DNA of 64,000 nucleotides from Methanolobus chelungpuianus (lineage in GTDB: Archaea > Halobacteriota > Methanosarcinia > Methanosarcinales > Methanosarcinaceae): the NCBI RefSeq assembly GCF_024500045.1, contig NZ_JTEO01000002.1, positions 1 through 64,000 of the forward strand, read 5' to 3'. Below, in pieces: positions 35,456 through 45,560 of the stretch. The notes beneath the pieces are model-generated. The model saw only the letters and a program-made list of their open reading frames with translations. It searched no databases and had not been told where the DNA came from. A program made the translations under genes and the position numbers. The stretch's first letter is position 1, and every line of letters begins with the position of its first letter.

Positions 35456-36419
35456 GGAGTGCCCCCTGATTAGCATAGTAATGTTAAACTATAACGGATT
35501 GGAGTATTTGAAAAAGACAGTCCCCTCTGTTCTAGAACTGAACTACCCGAACTATGAATATATAATAGTCGATAACGGCTCTTCGGATGGCAGCATTGAC
35601 TTTATCAGGGGTTTTGAAAGAATAAGGCTCGTCGAGAACGGGGAAAATGTCGGTTATTCAAAGGGAAAGAACATAGGATTCCGGGAAGCAAACGGCGAGT
35701 ACGTACTCTCACTGGACAATGACATACTGCTGACCGACCAGGACATACTTGGAAAGCTCCTGAGTATGCGCGGGAAGGATACAGGTTTCATCCAGGTCCT
35801 TTTCACAGATATTGATACTATGCACACGAAATACTACGGGATCTATTTTTCCTTTTACGGAGCTAATCTCCATCTGAAGCCGCAAGACGTAGAAAAAATC
35901 CGAAACTGTAAAAAGCAAATCCCAATAGGAGCCGCTACCGGAGGATGCTTCTTTGTGAGTAAGAAGAACTGGGATTATATAGGCGGTTTTGATGAGTCCC
36001 AGTCATTTAATCTCGATGACATGGATGTGGGGCCCCGTGCATGGATGTATGGATTTAAGAACTACCTGTACACCGGATCCTATGCCATACATCTGGGAAT
36101 TAATAAGACGCAAACAGCAGAATCATATGCTAACCGGTTCAGGCTCTTTTTTTCAGGCCATGCGAGGAGCATGATAAAAAACTACCGGTTAGGCAGCTTA
36201 ATAATATGCCTTCCTTCATTGTTTGCGTTCCAGTTTGTGAAATCACTGAGGTATTCCGTAAAGAAAACGAGCCCGAAGATCTTTCTTGCTTTCCTCGGAT
36301 CAGTCGGCTTTTTCCTGAAAAACCTGCCCGACACTCTGGACCAAAGGCGGATAGTCCAGTCTAAAAGAACTGTAAGTAATGACCTTTTTCTGAAAATAGA
36401 GCCACCAAAGTTTGATTGA
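35445..36419 (+). CDS. GT2 glycosyltransferase
   Basis: A family 2 enzyme of 324 residues with PLISIVMLNYNGLEYLKKTV (7-26), IIVDNGSSDGS (about 40-50), VLSLDNDILL (the DxD equivalent) and GGCFFVSKKNWDYIGGFDES, typical of rhamnosyl or galactofuranosyl-like transferases. The C-terminal 90 residues are amphipathic and may associate with the membrane. Two ATGs in a row (35442, 35445) overlap the end of the upstream GT4 gene; the GGAGG at 35434-35438 serves either. Confidence 0.87.
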   Translation: MKDEECPLISIVMLNYNGLEYLKKTVPSVLELNYPNYEYIIVDNGSSDGSIDFIRGFERIRLVENGENVGYSKGKNIGFREANGEYVLSLDNDILLTDQDILGKLLSMRGKDTGFIQVLFTDIDTMHTKYYGIYFSFYGANLHLKPQDVEKIRNCKKQIPIGAATGGCFFVSKKNWDYIGGFDESQSFNLDDMDVGPRAWMYGFKNYLYTGSYAIHLGINKTQTAESYANRFRLFFSGHARSMIKNYRLGSLIICLPSLFAFQFVKSLRYSVKKTSPKIFLAFLGSVGFFLKNLPDTLDQRRIVQSKRTVSNDLFLKIEPPKFD

Positions 36420-36420
36420 A

Positions 36421-37683
36421 ATGAAGAACAGGATAAAACGTACCTATTCAAGGCACCGGGAAACGATCCACAACTTCGGCTGGAGGGCTCTACAGACTTT
36501 CGGGAAGCAAATTGTCACATTCAGCATCCTGGCATTATCCGCTAAACTCCTTACGCCTTACGATTTCGGTGTTTACAACTACGTATTAACAATCATCTTT
36601 CTGCTGATAATATTTGGCGACTTCGGGATCTCAACTGCGACATCGAAATACGTTGCCGAATACAATGCCACTGATAAAAAGAAATTAGAGTTGATTCTGT
36701 TCAATTCCTCCGTCATATTGGTGGTCCTGGCCACAGCCATATCCCTCCTGACCGTAGTTTTTGGAAAATATGTGCTTGAAGATAAGTACGCTTACGTACT
36801 TTATGTGCTACCGATGTTGTTCTTTGCACCGATCAGTTCTCTGTATGACGGGATCTTCCGCGGGTTGAAACGGTTCAAGGACCTGGCTATCATATCGTTG
36901 TCCGTTGGTTTTTCATCTCTGCTCTTCGTATACATCCTTATCGGCAAATACGGCCTGGCAGGAGCTCTGGTGTCCCAAAGCCTGTTCTACGTTATCCTGA
37001 CAATAGTGCTGTTCTCAAGCTATGGGAACCTGCATGTCCGGTTTGACGGAAAGATAATGAGGACCCTTTTGAACTACTCCCTGGTGATTGGAGTATCCAG
37101 CATAGCTTATTTCCTGTACTCCAGAGTGGACATCCTGGTTCTGGGACACTACGGGTATGTTGAAGAGATAGGGTACTATGAACTGATCAACAAGGGATTT
37201 GAATTGATGTTCCTGCCCTTTGCCTTACTGGCACAGGTTATTGCACCGGACATAACTGCCTGCTTTGCCAGAAAGGACTACTCCGGAGTAAGAGCGAAAC
37301 TGTCCTCATTTATGAAAATAATTATTCCGTCATCGATCCTCATAGCAATAATGTTCTATTTCATGTTTCCTTTGGTGATAAGGGAGTTCTTAACGGAATA
37401 TTACGTCGAAGAAATGCTGATAGCGATTTTTATCTTAAGCTTTCTGATCCCGGCTAAAATATGGGGCGTGTTCCAGACCCAGAGTTTTATCGTGGCAACC
37501 GGATTTGCCCGGATCGTTGCAGTTACTACCATGATAGGCGGGATCCTGAATATATTCCTGGACATAGTTGCCATTAATCTGGTAGGTTTCACAGGCGTTT
37601 TCTGGGTTACGCTGATAATACACTCAATGAACATAATCTTTCAGACTGTATACTATAAACGTGAGATAGGGGAGGTAAAATGA
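36421..37683 (+). CDS. Wzx-type polysaccharide flippase
   Basis: A polytopic protein of 420 residues with about twelve to fourteen helices and the family opening NFGWRALQTFGKQIVTFSIL (about 17-36) and LTPYDFGVYNYVLTI. It belongs to the MOP/PST exporter superfamily and should flip a lipid-linked glycan outwards. The ATG at 36421 comes just after the previous stop (36417-36419); a TTG four codons further upstream is less likely. Its stop overlaps the ATG of the next gene. Confidence 0.88.
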   Translation: MKNRIKRTYSRHRETIHNFGWRALQTFGKQIVTFSILALSAKLLTPYDFGVYNYVLTIIFLLIIFGDFGISTATSKYVAEYNATDKKKLELILFNSSVILVVLATAISLLTVVFGKYVLEDKYAYVLYVLPMLFFAPISSLYDGIFRGLKRFKDLAIISLSVGFSSLLFVYILIGKYGLAGALVSQSLFYVILTIVLFSSYGNLHVRFDGKIMRTLLNYSLVIGVSSIAYFLYSRVDILVLGHYGYVEEIGYYELINKGFELMFLPFALLAQVIAPDITACFARKDYSGVRAKLSSFMKIIIPSSILIAIMFYFMFPLVIREFLTEYYVEEMLIAIFILSFLIPAKIWGVFQTQSFIVATGFARIVAVTTMIGGILNIFLDIVAINLVGFTGVFWVTLIIHSMNIIFQTVYYKREIGEVK

Positions 37684-38843
37684 AGGACGTAAAGGATTTT
37701 GTCTTGGGTTTATACTCTAAAGATGGCTCTTTCAGTTATTCTCCTGCTAACAGGATAAGCAATCTTTATTCTACCTGCTTTGGGGTCATGTGTCTGGACC
37801 TGATCAACGGGATGGATACATTTGAAGATAAGGACCGGGTATCCAATTACATACAAAGCTTCCAGGATGAAAGAACGGGTTACTTTATAGATAATACCGC
37901 GATTCCTCAGAACAATGCCTCCCATGATCAGGAGTATATCTGTTTGCAACTGACGGATTTTGCGCAACTGGCCTTGTCGGCACTGGGCAAAAATGCGAAG
38001 TATGAATACGCTTTTCTGAAGAAGTATAAGGATGAGGAATATCTGAGAAAGTGGTTCTACGGGCTTAACTGGAAAGACCCGTGGCTTGTCAGCAACCTCG
38101 TAATGTTCATACTGAACTCGATGATCTATGAGAGTGAAACTGAAAATAAAAAGTATATTGATACTATAATCTCTCTGCTGAACCGGTCCCAGGATCCTGG
38201 GACCGGGTACTGGAATCTCGGAAACAAGGTAACCCTCCATAATCAAATGGCTGGGGCTTACCACTTCATTTTCTTCTATACCTATCTGAAAATCGAACCC
38301 AATCACATCGACAGGATAATAGATTCGACGCTCATGGTACAGAATTATGACGGCTTGTTCAATTATGAGGGAGGAGGAGGCAGCTGTGACGACCTGGATG
38401 CTGTGGATCTTCTTTGCAGGGCTGCTTTTTATTCGGACCATAGAAAAGCCGAAATAAGGGATTCCTTGGGCTTTGCATATCAGGCACTACTAGATAATCA
38501 AAATCCTGACGGCGGGTTCTGCTGGGCCAAAAGGAACAAGCTAAAGCTTGGCGATTTCAGCCACCTGCTCAATATAAGAATGCTAGAACATAAGCCTGAT
38601 TTCCTATTGAATGCGGCCTCAAAGGCAAAGAAGATAGGATATAATATAAGCAATAATCAATTCCATTGGAGATACTCAGGATTGGAGACCATGAAACTGA
38701 AAAATGACGACAGTGATTTGTTCTCGACATGGTTCCGGCTTACCGGTATAGCCTTTATTGAAACGACTTTTGGGGAAGCCTTCAAGAAGTCATATGAGTG
38801 GAAACTGAGAAAAAAATGTGGATTGGGGTTTTATAACAAATGA
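37680..38843 (+). CDS. Alpha/alpha-barrel (terpenoid-cyclase-like) protein
   Basis: The 387-residue soluble protein is built from helical hairpins with recurring Q...G.F/W turns, the QW-type motif of prenyltransferase-beta and squalene-cyclase folds: YSKDGSF (12-18), FQDERTGYF (61-69), SQDPGTGYW, VQNYDGLFNY and NQNPDGGFCW. A GGGGSCDDLDAVDLL loop adds acidic residues but no clear DxDD or zinc triad of the true cyclases and transferases. It is embedded between the flippase and a GT2 gene with 4 bp overlaps on both sides, so a role in the glycan pathway is likely. Activity unknown; a lyase or glycan-processing enzyme of similar fold is possible. Confidence 0.6.
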   Translation: MKDVKDFVLGLYSKDGSFSYSPANRISNLYSTCFGVMCLDLINGMDTFEDKDRVSNYIQSFQDERTGYFIDNTAIPQNNASHDQEYICLQLTDFAQLALSALGKNAKYEYAFLKKYKDEEYLRKWFYGLNWKDPWLVSNLVMFILNSMIYESETENKKYIDTIISLLNRSQDPGTGYWNLGNKVTLHNQMAGAYHFIFFYTYLKIEPNHIDRIIDSTLMVQNYDGLFNYEGGGGSCDDLDAVDLLCRAAFYSDHRKAEIRDSLGFAYQALLDNQNPDGGFCWAKRNKLKLGDFSHLLNIRMLEHKPDFLLNAASKAKKIGYNISNNQFHWRYSGLETMKLKNDDSDLFSTWFRLTGIAFIETTFGEAFKKSYEWKLRKKCGLGFYNK

Positions 38844-39790
38844 GTGAACCGGAAATATCAGTCGTGATGTCCGTATACAATGGGGAAAAGCACCTTGACG
38901 AATGTATCGGAAGCATCCTGGGCCAGTCATTCCGGGACTTCGAGCTGATAATAGTCAACGATTGTTCCATGGATGGCAGCCTGAAGATAATTGAAAGGTA
39001 TGAAAAGAGCGATCACAGGATCAAGGTGATAAATAACCCTGAAAACCTTGGCCTGACCAAGTCCCTGAACATAGGAATAAAGATCTCCAGGGGCAAGTAC
39101 ATTGCAAGAATAGATGCTGATGATATTTGTTCACCTGACCGCTTTGAGATCCAGTATCAATTCCTGGAAAAGCAAAAGCACATTTTCTTGGCAGGCTCAG
39201 GGACAGACAAAATCGATGAGAGCGGGAATACCGTCTCAAGGCACAGGCCTATCGTGGAGGAAAAAGAAATAGAAAAAGAACTATCCCTTCACAACTGCGT
39301 AAGCCATCCGACAATTATGTTCAGAAACGAAGGGTTCACATACAGGGAGAAGTTTGTCTATGCGCAGGACTATGATTTTTACTTAATCTTACTTTCCGGC
39401 GGGAAAAAAATATCTAACATTCCTGAACCCTTGGTGAAATACAGAATAAGCCCATGCGCAATCTCATGGTCCAAGAAAGCAAAGCAAGACCTTTTTGCGC
39501 TGAAAGCAAATGAGTTCTATCAGCAGAGACTGAAGAACGGTAGTGATCAATATGGGAGTTTCAATCCTGGTGAGATATTACATATTGAAATTGAAGAATC
39601 TACTGACAGGCTCGTATTGAAATCGGAAATTGAGGCAAGCTTCAAGCTGAATGATTTCAAGAGAGTAAGAAAGCTTTGCAGGACCTATTGCATTCATTAC
39701 GGTTTTGTCAATTGTGGATCCTGCTATTACGTATTGTCTTTTGCAGGAGAAAGGGTTATAAATAAAGTAAGGCTGATCCTGTTCAGCTAG
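38840..39790 (+). CDS. GT2 glycosyltransferase
   Basis: A 316-residue family 2 transferase: ISVVMSVYNGEKHLDECI (6-23), IIVNDCSMDGS (about 37-47) and ARIDADD, the DxD nucleotide-sugar site. QDYDFYLILLSGGKKIS is the acceptor-side QDxD-like segment. The C-terminal 100 residues are helical without family identity. The ATG overlaps the stop of the preceding gene, and the end overlaps the convergent membrane protein by 8 bp, closing the plus-strand glycan operon. Confidence 0.87.
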   Translation: MSEPEISVVMSVYNGEKHLDECIGSILGQSFRDFELIIVNDCSMDGSLKIIERYEKSDHRIKVINNPENLGLTKSLNIGIKISRGKYIARIDADDICSPDRFEIQYQFLEKQKHIFLAGSGTDKIDESGNTVSRHRPIVEEKEIEKELSLHNCVSHPTIMFRNEGFTYREKFVYAQDYDFYLILLSGGKKISNIPEPLVKYRISPCAISWSKKAKQDLFALKANEFYQQRLKNGSDQYGSFNPGEILHIEIEESTDRLVLKSEIEASFKLNDFKRVRKLCRTYCIHYGFVNCGSCYYVLSFAGERVINKVRLILFS

Positions 39791-41903
39791 TATCCCATGA
39801 ATATATCTGGAATCCATTGATGGTGTTGATATGGCGGAAATGGACATCATACAACTGAAAATCCCTGCTTGATAACTTCATTTCCTCCTGCCCGTTTTCC
39901 GAGAGAATGACTTTATCGCTCGAAACATATATTCCTTTTTTATTAGCGTCCACTGCTTCATTGAGCTCCGAATACCCAAAGTAGGTGGACTGGACATAGG
40001 TCTTCCGGGATATGTCGTAGTATAGTGTACCGTCGGAACTGCGCCGTACTAATTTTCGTCCGTTGTCCATGGGTCTGTCAAGATATAATATGAATTCCGC
40101 ATACCGTCCGTCAAGGACAAGAACGTTATCTTCGTTAATACCCATTTCTTCCAGATATTCCACAACCTGCAATAGATTAAATCGCCCGATGCCAATATTG
40201 TCAACCTGGACATTGGATATTTTTTCATTCTGGTACGCTAAGACCGGGTTCACTGAATATAACAGGGCGGTTGGATTGATCAGAAGGACCAGAGTTATAA
40301 TAAGTACTGTTCTCTCAGGTCTTGAACTGAACAGCTTAATCAGGTTCAGGACCGAATTGGCAAATATGATAATGTAAGGAAGGAACAGGAAATACAGGTA
40401 CCTTACCGGAATATATTCAAGGTGAGTCTCATATTTAAGGCCGTATAGAACCAGCCCGAATACAAACGAAGAAAACAGAATTAACAGGTACTTTCTTGGC
40501 ACCTCGCTCGAATCAAAGGAGAAAAGGCCCAGTAAGAACATCCCATAGAAGAAAAGAGATTTTATGTCCACTCCATAGAACCATTGCCACGGTGAGTCTG
40601 TCAGGGGATTGAAGAAGAAATCAAAGTAAATAAAATCTAGGTCCTTAAACCCGAACACAAAGGGAAACTTTTCGATGAGGAACAATGCAGACAGCAGCGC
40701 TGAATAAACAGCAACCCAGTAAACAAGGTTCACACTTCTTATATTTGCACGTAATACTGTCATGGCCCGCATCCCTGAAAACGTGCCTCCTGCAACTATC
40801 TTATTAAGAAGGTGATTGAGGATGTATAATGCAGTGAACAGGACATATATACCTACAACGATAGTCTGTGAACGGATGTTGTGATACACAAATACAAGGG
40901 ATAGCGGTACGAAAGAGAAAAAAAGAAGATACAATAAGATCTTTTTCGGGCTTTCTGTTTCACTAATTTTCCTGTAGATGACAAAACACAGGTATAGGGC
41001 TATCGAACCGACCATAAGATCAAAGGAATAATCCCTAGTAATGCGTGCATGGATTATTGCCCAAGGTGATATCACATACAAAAAAGAGGATACTAAAGCC
41101 AGATTCCTGTTTATCAGACCAGAGCTTAAGTAAATGAAAATTAAAGTAATGAAACTATAGAGTATAAAAGGTATTTTGATGGTAAAAAAATCGAAACCAA
41201 AAGAAGTAACAATTTTTAACATCAGGAAGTCAGTTATCGGGGAGTATCTGTAGACAGACATCCCATTTTCATACATGTTCTTTATGCCCAGGACATTGTA
41301 ATTATCTGTGCCGTTAATAAAATCAGTATCGTACAACCTGGTAATAAAAAACAGCGTGAGAATGACCAACAGAAACGCGTTATACCATAGATTCTCCCTG
41401 CCTGTCAGCATATAAATTAATTTTCCAACTCCTTTTGCCTTTCCCTTTGCCGGCATTTCCATGATTTCTTCAGTAAGCCCGGCCTTTGCCGGGATACTCT
41501 CCTTCTTAAAGTGGAGCATTAAAAAGCCAGCTCCAATTAAAAATACGATTAAATAGGGTTGGACAGAGGAAATTGAAGATTCGATCGATTTTAAAAAGTG
41601 ATTCTGTTGTATGAGATCAAAGCTTAATCCACTGAGAACAACCAGCAGGAGACAAAATAAAAAAAGTCCTTTCATATGCGGTTGTGTAATCTCCCTGAAG
41701 TGTTCCTCATCTTTCTGTATATATATGAAAAACCAGGCGAAACCACATGCAACAGTAGCAACCATCAGCAAATGAACATCGATCCAGATGCTGACGACAA
41801 AAGATGTCAGGTAGTGGAGTATGATCAGTATGATTTCAACAATAAGTAAATTAGATGTTATTTCCAGTAATAAATCCCTTTTTTTCTGTATGAACGTTAT
41901 CAT
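39783..41903 (-). CDS. Large polytopic GT-C-like membrane protein
   Basis: A 706-residue protein with an N-terminal bundle of four to five helices (1-140), a short cytoplasmic linker, then about nine helices (170-540) and an extracytoplasmic C-terminal domain of about 160 residues. The first large loop reads TRLYDTDFINGTDNYNVLG (about 189-207), resembling the acidic loop of GT39/oligosaccharyl-transferase-like enzymes. This looks like a surface-glycan transferase that uses lipid-linked donors. No catalytic pair is certain. It is convergent with the glycan operon and divergent from the LamG surface protein. Confidence 0.6.
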   Translation of the reverse strand: MITFIQKKRDLLLEITSNLLIVEIILIILHYLTSFVVSIWIDVHLLMVATVACGFAWFFIYIQKDEEHFREITQPHMKGLFLFCLLLVVLSGLSFDLIQQNHFLKSIESSISSVQPYLIVFLIGAGFLMLHFKKESIPAKAGLTEEIMEMPAKGKAKGVGKLIYMLTGRENLWYNAFLLVILTLFFITRLYDTDFINGTDNYNVLGIKNMYENGMSVYRYSPITDFLMLKIVTSFGFDFFTIKIPFILYSFITLIFIYLSSGLINRNLALVSSFLYVISPWAIIHARITRDYSFDLMVGSIALYLCFVIYRKISETESPKKILLYLLFFSFVPLSLVFVYHNIRSQTIVVGIYVLFTALYILNHLLNKIVAGGTFSGMRAMTVLRANIRSVNLVYWVAVYSALLSALFLIEKFPFVFGFKDLDFIYFDFFFNPLTDSPWQWFYGVDIKSLFFYGMFLLGLFSFDSSEVPRKYLLILFSSFVFGLVLYGLKYETHLEYIPVRYLYFLFLPYIIIFANSVLNLIKLFSSRPERTVLIITLVLLINPTALLYSVNPVLAYQNEKISNVQVDNIGIGRFNLLQVVEYLEEMGINEDNVLVLDGRYAEFILYLDRPMDNGRKLVRRSSDGTLYYDISRKTYVQSTYFGYSELNEAVDANKKGIYVSSDKVILSENGQEEMKLSSRDFQLYDVHFRHINTINGFQIYSWDTS

Positions 41904-42023
41904 TTGTAAATCTCACAAAACAGGTGCTTGAGTAAACAGATTTTATAAATATAAAACTACTTAAATCATTTGTTATATTTATACAATTATTATGCTAGGG
42001 AAAATTAATTAAAAAACCTTTTG

Positions 42024-42035
42024 TTAATTATATAA
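42024..42035 (+). promoter_or_regulatory. TATA box of the LamG surface protein gene
   Basis: ATTATATAAATA here predicts transcription from about 42055. That is after the ATG at 42046, which supports the TTG at 42088 as the true start. Confidence 0.5.
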
Positions 42036-42087
42036 ATATCACTGTATGATCCACTACCTCTTAAAAAAAAGCCCAAGGTGTTATAAT

Positions 42088-44637
42088 TTGTCAAAAACCA
42101 CGCGATACTCATTCCTGATCTTACTGGCCACTATACTGATATTAACTCCGCTTGCTTCGGCAAATCATCTTGGAGAAGACCTTATACAAAATTCCGGTTT
42201 TGAAGACTGGAACGTTGGAAAGCCCCTTTACTGGACCACGCCGAACGCTGACTGGAATGTCGTACAGGTCAGGGGGGAAGAAGGAAACTATGCTTTGATG
42301 CTTGAAACCAGTAAGTACGCCTCTACTGCCAAGGGTGTTATGGAAAGCGAAAGTTTCGATGCAGAAGAAGGAGATATGTTCCTTGTTACAGCACGGGTTA
42401 AAAGCACCAACGCAGTCGAGACTAAAGCAGTGATAAGGGGCTATAACAGTGAGAGGAAAAGCTGGGTCACACTTAAGACTTTCAATCCTTCATCTGATAA
42501 GCAGCACGCATTCATAACAGTGCCTGAGAACATAAACGCTCTCCGGGTGAGGCTTGAAGCCGGATACGTGAGCGACAAAGACAAGGGTGCTGCAAGGTCC
42601 TCTTTTGATGAAATGAGAATCATAGACCCTGCTGTGGAAAACGCAGAATTCTACGTCAGTAAGGGAACAGTGAATAAGGGCGGGCCTTTGACCATAGGTC
42701 CTTATGAACTGAGTCTTGAGGAAGCAAAGGGCAGTAAAGCACTTATCAAAGTCTCTTCCTCTGGCAAGACGATCAATTCCGCAGTACTGGCACCAAACGA
42801 GCCTGTAGAGTTCAGGTCAGAAGGTGACAAGTATCTCGTATTCCAGGTCGATGATGTCTTTATAACTTCAGAACACCCCGAGATCAGACTAAGCGAGTTG
42901 CTGGCAGGCAGAATAATTTCTGAAGCTCCGGCGATTAAGCCGGTCAAAGAAGAAAACCTTATACTGTATTTGCCGCTTGACGAGAATGCAGATCTCGCAG
43001 CATACGATTACAGCGGGGGGAACAATCATGCCACTATCTATGGAGCCGAATGGATAAAAGGCATGGAAAACTATGCTCTTCGGTTAGACGGGCTGACGGA
43101 TTATATAGAGGTACCTAACACGAAAGATAAATTTGAAGAGGGCGACCATACATTTTCATTATGGGTGAAATCCACAGGAATCCGGGACAGCACAAAGTAT
43201 GTCCTGTGTCACTATAACTGGCGCATTATATGGCAATCGGACACGAAAATCGGCTTCAGTACAGGCAGAATGAATAACAAGGATGGTCCCACATATACCG
43301 TCACTGCGGATGTAGCAGAGATTAAAGACGAATGGATCCATGTGGCAGGCGTATACAAACCCTCTGAGAATAGAATCCTCTTGTACATCAACGGAGAACT
43401 CGCAGGAGAAGAAAAGATTGGCGAAGACAGTATATGGAAAGACTACGGGAGCCATAATCTGTTGATCGGGACCTCCAAACACGGTTCAGCAACATTCTTT
43501 GAGGGAACTGTCGATGAAGTGCGCATCTATGACCGTGCCCTCACCCAGCAGGAAATAAGGGGACTGATGTCCAAGCCGCTTGGACTTTCAGGGATCTCCT
43601 CATACCAAAGTTCCATGTCGCTTGAGAGAGGTATGACTTTACCAACAGGGAACGGTTTCCGGATACAGTACTCAGATACGCCTTCTCCGAACCTTGCACT
43701 TGTAGACGGGGAGCAGACATATAGGTATGCACTTGCGAATGTATCAGCGGGGCAGATCATATTTTTGAAGAACGCCTCGGGTGTGCCTGCGGTGAGGCTG
43801 ACTGTAGACAAGATAACTGATAAAATGCTGAGCCTGTCGGACATATGGGTTGCTGACGAAAAAGCGAACGTGCCTGTCCTGAAGGTCAAGTCGATCGATC
43901 TTCCAAAGATAAGGGCTTATGAGCCTGCAGTAGTCAAAGTGACAATATTCAACGATGGACAGAAACCCTATCCAGGGGACGGTAGCGGGTCTATAGACCT
44001 GTATCTTGGTGAAGACGAAGTGGGAAGCATCAGCATTTTCGGAAGCCTGGCTCCCGGGGAGACGCTGGTACACAGCTTCGAACTGAACTCCAAAGAAGCC
44101 GGCGATAACGAACTGAGGGCTGTTGTCAGTACTAAATATGGCACTGAAAGCTTAAGCAATGCGATCAGGATCCAGGCTCCCATAAACCCTCCCGTGAGCG
44201 GTATTCCCCTGTACGTGGAAGAAACGGAGTCGGGAATAAAACTGGGCCTGATATTAAAAGGTCCGGGTATTAATGGGGAGTCGTGGAAGGATGATGCACA
44301 AGTATCCATTAGATTACTGAGCCCTCTCGGGTCAAGGACCTTCCTTGACAGGTCATACCCGATATCAGGAACCGAAAATAGTATCGAGATACCCTACGAG
44401 GACTTCTACCAGGGTGATGGGCAATACCTGATAACCGTTAAGTTCAGAGAGGGCGAGAATATTGTCGTGACAAAAGTGTCCGGAGAAGATGGTATCTATA
44501 ATCCTCCAGACAATTACTACTTACTGCTCTTATTGCCAGTACCGGTAGTAGTCTACATTGCCAGAAGGAAACTGTTCACGAGAACGGAAAAAAGGAACCA
44601 GGTATCCGGAGAAGGAACTGAAAGACTACAGTTGTAA
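42088..44637 (+). CDS. Secreted LamG-domain surface protein
   Basis: The 849-residue product starts with a signal peptide, TRYSFLILLATILILTPLASA. A carbohydrate-binding-like jelly-roll follows (about 24-165; NSGFEDWNVGKPLYW at its start). Residues about 288-500 are a LamG/concanavalin-like domain: LYLPLDENADLAAYDYSG, LRLDGLTDYIEVPN, FEGTVDEVRIYDRALTQQE. A CARDB-like beta domain comes next (about 605-700). The protein ends with an Asn/Tyr segment, one membrane helix (YYLLLLLPVPVVVYIARR) and a basic tail, so it is anchored with most mass outside. TTG at 42088 is preferred over ATG 42046 from the TATA position and an AAGGTG site. Probable role: cell-surface adhesion or glycan binding. Confidence 0.8.
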   Translation: MSKTTRYSFLILLATILILTPLASANHLGEDLIQNSGFEDWNVGKPLYWTTPNADWNVVQVRGEEGNYALMLETSKYASTAKGVMESESFDAEEGDMFLVTARVKSTNAVETKAVIRGYNSERKSWVTLKTFNPSSDKQHAFITVPENINALRVRLEAGYVSDKDKGAARSSFDEMRIIDPAVENAEFYVSKGTVNKGGPLTIGPYELSLEEAKGSKALIKVSSSGKTINSAVLAPNEPVEFRSEGDKYLVFQVDDVFITSEHPEIRLSELLAGRIISEAPAIKPVKEENLILYLPLDENADLAAYDYSGGNNHATIYGAEWIKGMENYALRLDGLTDYIEVPNTKDKFEEGDHTFSLWVKSTGIRDSTKYVLCHYNWRIIWQSDTKIGFSTGRMNNKDGPTYTVTADVAEIKDEWIHVAGVYKPSENRILLYINGELAGEEKIGEDSIWKDYGSHNLLIGTSKHGSATFFEGTVDEVRIYDRALTQQEIRGLMSKPLGLSGISSYQSSMSLERGMTLPTGNGFRIQYSDTPSPNLALVDGEQTYRYALANVSAGQIIFLKNASGVPAVRLTVDKITDKMLSLSDIWVADEKANVPVLKVKSIDLPKIRAYEPAVVKVTIFNDGQKPYPGDGSGSIDLYLGEDEVGSISIFGSLAPGETLVHSFELNSKEAGDNELRAVVSTKYGTESLSNAIRIQAPINPPVSGIPLYVEETESGIKLGLILKGPGINGESWKDDAQVSIRLLSPLGSRTFLDRSYPISGTENSIEIPYEDFYQGDGQYLITVKFREGENIVVTKVSGEDGIYNPPDNYYLLLLLPVPVVVYIARRKLFTRTEKRNQVSGEGTERLQL

Positions 44638-45560
44638 ATGCCATAATATCCAGGTTCCAAAAACAACTTCTTTAAAGTACCTGATATTACGGTCACAAGC
44701 TTTACTCCAGATACTTCTCCCGGGACATGAGCTGACAAAGTCCAGGCAGTGCAAAGGCTCATTGTCCACGTATTTCTTTAAGGCCGGAATGACATGCCGA
44801 ATCCCTCTTTTATTCCCGGAGCATGCATAATGTGCTGATCATAGAAGAGCCGTCGTTTTTTCCGGCACACTGCTTAAGATCACTCATGAGTAACATCATT
44901 TCTAAGGAATAATGCTAAATATTGGAAGTGCATATTGCCAATTAAATATATAATATGAAGAATAAATAAGATGATTAATGCAAGAGGAACGAACCTGATG
45001 TTAAAAATGGATAATAATGCCTGCCTGGCAGCCCCTGGGCTCGGGAGTTTCCCGGTCTGGCTTCCAGACACGTACAGGGGTCTGCCGTTCAAGGGTGTTC
45101 AATATGCTTGAACATATGAATGCCACTAAGAAAAATGTGTTAGTGCCATTGACTTTGGTCTTTCTTTGACCAGCAGGGATTATTTGTGGAATTTAAGAAC
45201 ATACCCTCCTCTTTTTATGAACATGGATTTCTTATACGTGTGCATAAAAGGTACATACAAACGTTAATTGTAAAGAGCATCAATTCGCCGTATCGGCTGC
45301 AGTTCCGGCCGACTACAGCGGAGAAGTTCAGCGACTCTGGATTTCGTTAGGGACATATTGATTAAAGTGCGGCGGTGCCAGTATGAATGAACAGCTCTAT
45401 TATAAGGATCAGTTCCGAAGCTTGAGGAATATATCAAGAAAGAGGAATTCCTGCTTATTGCATAATATGGGGATATGGGAGTCAAAGGGGCTTCTCCGTG
45501 GAATACGAAGATGTCATCAGGATCTACGAATTCAAGCTGGTAAAAAAGGAGTATGAGAAA
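44638..45560. other. About 920 bp with no supported gene
   Basis: Both strands carry only short broken frames. A small GTCTGG/CCAGAC hairpin lies at about 45055-45069. In 45260-45560 several frames give protein-like fragments (for example KLEEYIKKEEFLL) broken by stops, so a decayed gene is possible, but I cannot name it. Confidence 0.4.

Noticed and set aside
44880..45092. 70-codon minus-strand frame with a hydrophobic stretch
   Set aside because: No start signals and no family; hydrophobicity comes from AT-rich sequence.
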